A DNA stretch of 64,000 bases from Cordylochernes scorpioides. Lineage: Eukaryota; Arthropoda; Arachnida; Pseudoscorpiones; Chernetidae. The position numbers and the translations under genes are program-made. This document shows positions 49,901 through 55,900 of this stretch, one piece after another; position 1 is the stretch's first letter, and every line of letters begins with the position of its first letter. The stretch covers positions 144,321,081 through 144,385,080 of the forward strand of contig CP092865.1 in NCBI GenBank assembly GCA_030710605.1. The letters are read 5' to 3'. The notes beneath the pieces were generated by a model that was not told the origin of the DNA, did not search any database, and saw only the letters and a list, made by a program, of their open reading frames with translations.

Positions 49901-52900
49901 ACGAGATAACCAATATACACCCATGGACAAAACTTAAGGAAGTTGTACCTTTTAGCATGTATATCAGGATTCAAACAATAACTCTGAAAGATATTACAGT
50001 GACCTTTATTGAAGACACACGAGATAACCAATATACACCCATGGACAAAACTTAAGGAAGTTGTACCTTTTAGCTTGTATATCAGGATTCAAACAATAAC
50101 TCTGAAAGATATTACAGTGACCTTTATTGAAGACACACGAGATAACCAATATACACCCATGGACAAAACTTAAGGAAGTTGTACCTTTTAGCATGTATAT
50201 CAGGATTCAAACAATAACTCTGAAAGATATTACAGTGACCTTTATTGAAGTCACACGTGATAACCAATATACACCCATGGACAAAACTTAAGGAAGTTGT
50301 ACCTTTTAGCTTGTATATCAGGATTCAAACAATAACTCTGAAAGATATTACAGTGACCTTTATTGAAGACACACGTGATAACCAATATACATTCATGGAC
50401 AAAACTTAGGAAGTTGTACTTTTTAGCATGTATATCGGGATTCAAACAATAACTCTGAAGTGTCTGTGTTTATATATATATGTATAAAATGTGTATAAGT
50501 ATGTAAATAGTTTTAAACACGTTCTTAATAAATTTTAATATTCATAGAGAATCTAAATAGAATGCTTACACTTTATTTCAACCAATTTTTCTAATCCCAA
50601 CCATTTCCCTCTCAAATTATCATCTTTATATCAAATGACTCAGCACTAGCTATAATTAGTAGTTTTTTGTATTCCAATGAGCCTATTTGCTTTATTTCAA
50701 CCAGAAATAATTCAACACTAAACATTTTTAATTCGATGCCTTCTTAAGTTGTAGCAACCAAATGTCCACTAGCAGTGAATGCTGCGTTGAATTGACAATC
50801 ATGTTAACCAACAATAAATTTTATAATACCGACTTTAATTCAACTGGAAATTGTGATCCCTTGAGGTGTTGAATTAAAGCAATTGGACTGTATATAAGTA
50901 ATGTTGCACTACTTATTTGATTGTGCTGCTCTGTCTGAGGAAAGACGAAAACTAAATGATAAAACAGGGCAACTTTGTCCTTCATTTCCGGCACTAATTA
51001 ATGAAATATCAAAGAATAGGTATATAGCGGTGGCGATATTTGGATTCCACAGGATTATATCCCGGGCCACACAATGTTCTCCCTTGTTAACTGGCGAATC
51101 CTGTATAGGGCGAGAGGCCCTAAAAAATGGCTTTGTTGTTGTTGTATATAAGTAGGAGCTGTGTAGCAGATGATACCCATCCTGCCATTGTTGTTGTTGT
51201 TGTATATGTATATAAGTAGGAGCTGTGTAGCAGATGATACCCATCCTGCCATTGTTGTTGTTGTTGTTGTATATAAGTAGGAGCTGTGTAGCAGATGATA
51301 CCCATCCTGCCATTGTTGTTGTTGTTGTATATGTATATAAGTAGGAGCTGTGTAGCAGATGATACCCATCCTGCCATTGTTGTTGTTGTTGTATATAAGT
51401 AGGAGCTGTGTAGCAGATGATACCCATCCTGCCATTGTTGTTGTTGTTGTATATGTATATAAGTAGGAGCTGTGTAGCAGATGATACCCATCCTGCCATT
51501 GTTGTTGTTGTTGTATATGTATATAAGTAGGAGCTGTGTAGCAGATGATACCCATCCTGCCATTGTTGTTGTTGTTGTATATAAGTAGGAGCTGTGTAGC
51601 AGATGATACCCATCCTGCCATTGTTGTTGTTGTTGTATATAAGTAGGAGCTGTGTAGCAGATGATACCCATCCTGCCATTGTTGTTGTTGTTGTATATGT
51701 ATATAAGTAGGAGCTGTGTAGCAGATGATACCCATCCTGCCATTGTTGTTGTTGTTGTATATGTATATAAGTAGGAGCTGTGTAGCAGATGATACCCATC
51801 CTGCCATTGTTGTTGTTGTTGTATATGTATATAAATAGGAGCTGTGTAGCAGATGATACCCATCCTGCCATTGTTGTTGTTGTGAGCATCCGTAAAGTCG
51901 AGTTTGACCTTTGGTGACCTATATGAACAAATATTCTCCAATTTGATGTGTTACTGGCCATCTAGTGACCTCTACAATACCTTTCTCTTCTAGCCAGCTT
52001 ATTGCTATCACTAATATTGCCTGTGTCTTGGTAGAAGTAGAATGCATTGTAAAAACCTCAAAAATTCACCTTCAATGGATACCCTCACATGTTGGAATTG
52101 AAGGCAATGAAGCTGCTGATGTGCTAGCGAAAAAAGGCACAAAAGAACCCTTGCCACAGAAAAATAAACTTACTTTTAAAGAAATAGAGACAGTAGCCAA
52201 AACAAAAATAAACAAGAACTGGAGGATCCCACCTAAGCACAGTTGGTACAGTGGAGTGAACCCAGGAGGAGCTCTGAACATCAGAAATAGACAGCATCAA
52301 ACAACACTAACAAGATTTAGAACAGGCCATCTCAAGCCATTGAAGATAGAAAATAATAACAAAATCTACCCCACTTGCCCAAAATGTAGCTTGGCACCTG
52401 CAGCTCCAGAACACATTTTGGCTTGCATTAGATGCACTAAACAGGACCTTTGGGAGAGGCCGCTGCTCATCATAAAACAGCTCGAGGAGCATGAACTCAT
52501 GGAATTCGTGTAATCTTTACACAAGGGGATAAGAAACAACAACAACAACAACAGAATGCATTGTTGCCACATTGATAACAATGGGTATACTGTTGTTAGT
52601 GTCTATCTAGCCTTTAGGAAAAAGGCATCTCCAAATCGCGCAACTAAAAGTTGCTTATGCCATCTGTCAGAATAAATAAATATCATTGTTCAGAATGAAC
52701 AAATTGTTGATTTTTAATTATTCCATAATTCTGGAATTATCAACAATTCGCTGTATTTATTCCGACAGATGGCACAAGGCATAAGCAACTTTTAGTTGCA
52801 CAATCAGGAGATGCCTTAATTTATCCACCCTGATCCCATTACAAGTTCACTTTTGTACTATTTTTTTCACAGTAATAAGTTTGAGTCAAAAGGCGATCCA

Positions 52901-55900
52901 TTAATTAAGATTATATAAAAGGGTGTACCTGGATCTGTAAAGAAAAAAAAAAAAAAAAGCAATTTTCACTGTGCAATAAATTGATAAAGAGGGAGCAATC
53001 TCTCGAAATATTTTAAGAAAAAAAAAAAATTTGCTTTTTTTTTTTTCTTTACAGATCCAGGTACGCCCTTTTATATAACAGTAAGAAGTTTATTTTATTT
53101 GAAAAATGACAAAAATTGTGCTAATATTTATTTCATTTCTTGATCTCTGGTGTCTTTGCAGTGCCCCCTACTACCAGCACAACTTCCACCAGGAAGCCTG
53201 CTATCCTGCCCACTTCTCGTCCTATCAAGGGTAGGTTACAACCCTGTGTGTGTACATGTGTGAGGCTGCCCCTTCGCAGAGTTGACTGGGCACGTTTCCA
53301 TGTGGCAGATAGGGGAACTTACCTTTAGATATGAAAGCCAGCTACGACACAAGCAGAATAACTCTTTATGATTAAGCAGTCGCGGACCAACAGCAGCATT
53401 GTTAGAAATTAAAAATCCTGAGTTCAACTGACCCGGTTGATAAACCTCAGCAAGGGTCCTACTCCAGGGATACAGAGGAGCTGTGTCTGTACTTATGTTA
53501 GAGTCAGTAGCAAAGCCTTCCATGTAAGGAATGGCCTCAAATTATAGGAAAAATCTGACTTTCACCAAACTGGATCATGGTGCCATGGGATGAACATGGG
53601 ACCATCTTAAGGAAACAGATATTTCTTATGATTGTCTTCTAGCAATATTGTCCATGTCTCTTGGAGATTATTCCACTGTATTGAGTAATGTGAGGACCTT
53701 TGGAAGAGGCCGCAGCATCAAGCCACTTGAGGGATTTGTGTAATCACCAGGGGATCAACAAGAAGAGTGTGTGTTGCAGGTGTGTGTCACCCCCCTCCCA
53801 CCAGAACCCTGTCCAACGGGCAGATGGAGGTGCTGGGACAGACCCTCAAGTTCTCCTGTATACCTGGCTACCAGCTGAGGGGAGGTCCTCCTATAATTGA
53901 GTGCTACAACGGCACCTGGCCCGCCAAGTTACCTTTCTGTGAGTATGACTCTGGTGTCTGTGTAGCTAATATCCAGCTTGAACAAAATGTTTGAAAGTGT
54001 AAAACACAGTCCACCTCCATACTTGACTAGAGAGAAGAGAAATTGCATATTTCCTTTCAAATGAATGAAAATAGGCACAACCATTTGGATAATGATATAA
54101 TACCATATCTTGTGTGTATATATACAGGGTGATTCAAAAAAATGTATACACACTTTGAACTTCCATAGAAAATTTATTTACCGTTCTACAAAGTTAAATT
54201 TCAGGAAAATAGAAAACTGAAAGTCCAATATAAATGAAACATAAATAACAAATGTTAATACTGTTCAAATTGGTGACCTGCAGCATCAGTTTACAATCAA
54301 CCACCGCGCGGTGACGGCGTCGACGTCACGGTCGGCGCGCATGCGCGGCGGTGGTTGATTGAAAACTGATGCTGCAGGTCACCAATTTGAACAGTATTAA
54401 CATTTGTTATTTATGTTTCATTTATATTGGACTTTCGGTTTTCTATTTTCCTGAAATTTAACTTTGTAGAACGGTAAATAAATTTTCTATGGAAGTTCAA
54501 AGTGTGTATACATTTTTTTGAATCACCCTGTATATACTAGCGGGTGTACCCGGCTCCGCCCGGGTTTTACTCGAGGGAATGTTTGTAGTCTAATATGTTG
54601 ATATAATAAATCTATCTGAATATTAGGAAAGGTCAGGTAATTTTTTTGTAGGGTGATGCTCTGAAAAAGAACGCTATACCACTTTATCACTAAACAAATT
54701 GGCGAGTCAAAAATAAGCAACCTAAACAATCCATTAGCTTTGCAAGATAAGAAAAGAAATAGAGAAATGCATGCAAAATTCTCAACACAAATCAAAATCT
54801 TTAATCCTCAGAAGTAATGTATATTAGGTAGGATGAGGTTTATTTTGTTTCTATTACATTACATCATCTTTAAATCTCAAAGCAGAGCAAAACTGGCATA
54901 CCCGAGACATTTGGCCTATATCGACAGATGAATCAGCTTTATAATCAATATGGGCATTATACTGCAAACCTGAAAACGGCTTATGAGTCCAAAGCTGAAT
55001 ACGCTGAACAGGAACTTGCATAGTTTGTGTAGCTGCGACGCGGGCTTCAGAATACCTAAGACGGCGAAGCGCACGACGCGTCTCACTTTGAAGTGGTGTC
55101 TCAATAGCTCTAGCATTCCTATATCTCCTGGAAGCAGCCGTATTCCTACCAAGTAAACGTCAGCTGTGGCGAGGCATATTCTGAAAAAAAATTTAAATTG
55201 AGATTAATAACAAAAGCTTCAAAACCAGCAATTTCTAAACAAAGCATAAAAATTTCCTGTCTTTTTGAGGTAAAAATCAAAATTTTTAAATTTTTTATTC
55301 AAAATAACCTTCAGATATGTTAAAAAGATTTTAAAAAACTAAAATCATAATATTATATATTACCAAAAAATTAATGTACAAAACCAGTTATCATTAAAAA
55401 GCTTCAAAAATAGACCAACCGCTGGATACGGCAATGAAAAAGCATGCTTTTTTGAGGTAAAAAATAGAAATAATTTTCTAAAATACAAAATACAACCCCT
55501 ATATGTTAAAAAAAAACTATAAATAATCTAAATATAAAATATTTAATCAAATAAATTAAAATATCTTTAAAAAATTTTGAAAAAGGACTTCAAAAAGACA
55601 AATAAATGAATCCGTAAAATAAATCCCTTGCTTATTTAAAAATATAAATAACCTATTTTTTAGATACAACCCATATATGTAGAAAATATAATAAATAAAC
55701 TGTATTTAAAAGATCAAAGCAATAATTAAAAAATTCCATAAGAAAATTTAAAAAAGGACCTCAAAATGACCCATAATTGAACACAATGAAATTGCTTGCT
55801 CTTTTTTGCGATTAATAATAAAAAACCCAAATATTTTAAAAAACACAACACCTATATGTTATAAATACCACAAATAATTTGTATTTGAAAGATCTAAATA

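Noticed and set aside
49339..50459. Regular direct repeats, considered as a CRISPR array
   Set aside because: Units are 118 bases without spacers, in a spliced animal gene; this is a satellite.
50909..51961. Long minus-strand open frames (up to 350 codons) with Gln/Asn and YHLLHSS-type repeats
   Set aside because: They lie over the VNTR whose units keep several frames open at once. The left arm has only one unit, so there is no conserved protein.
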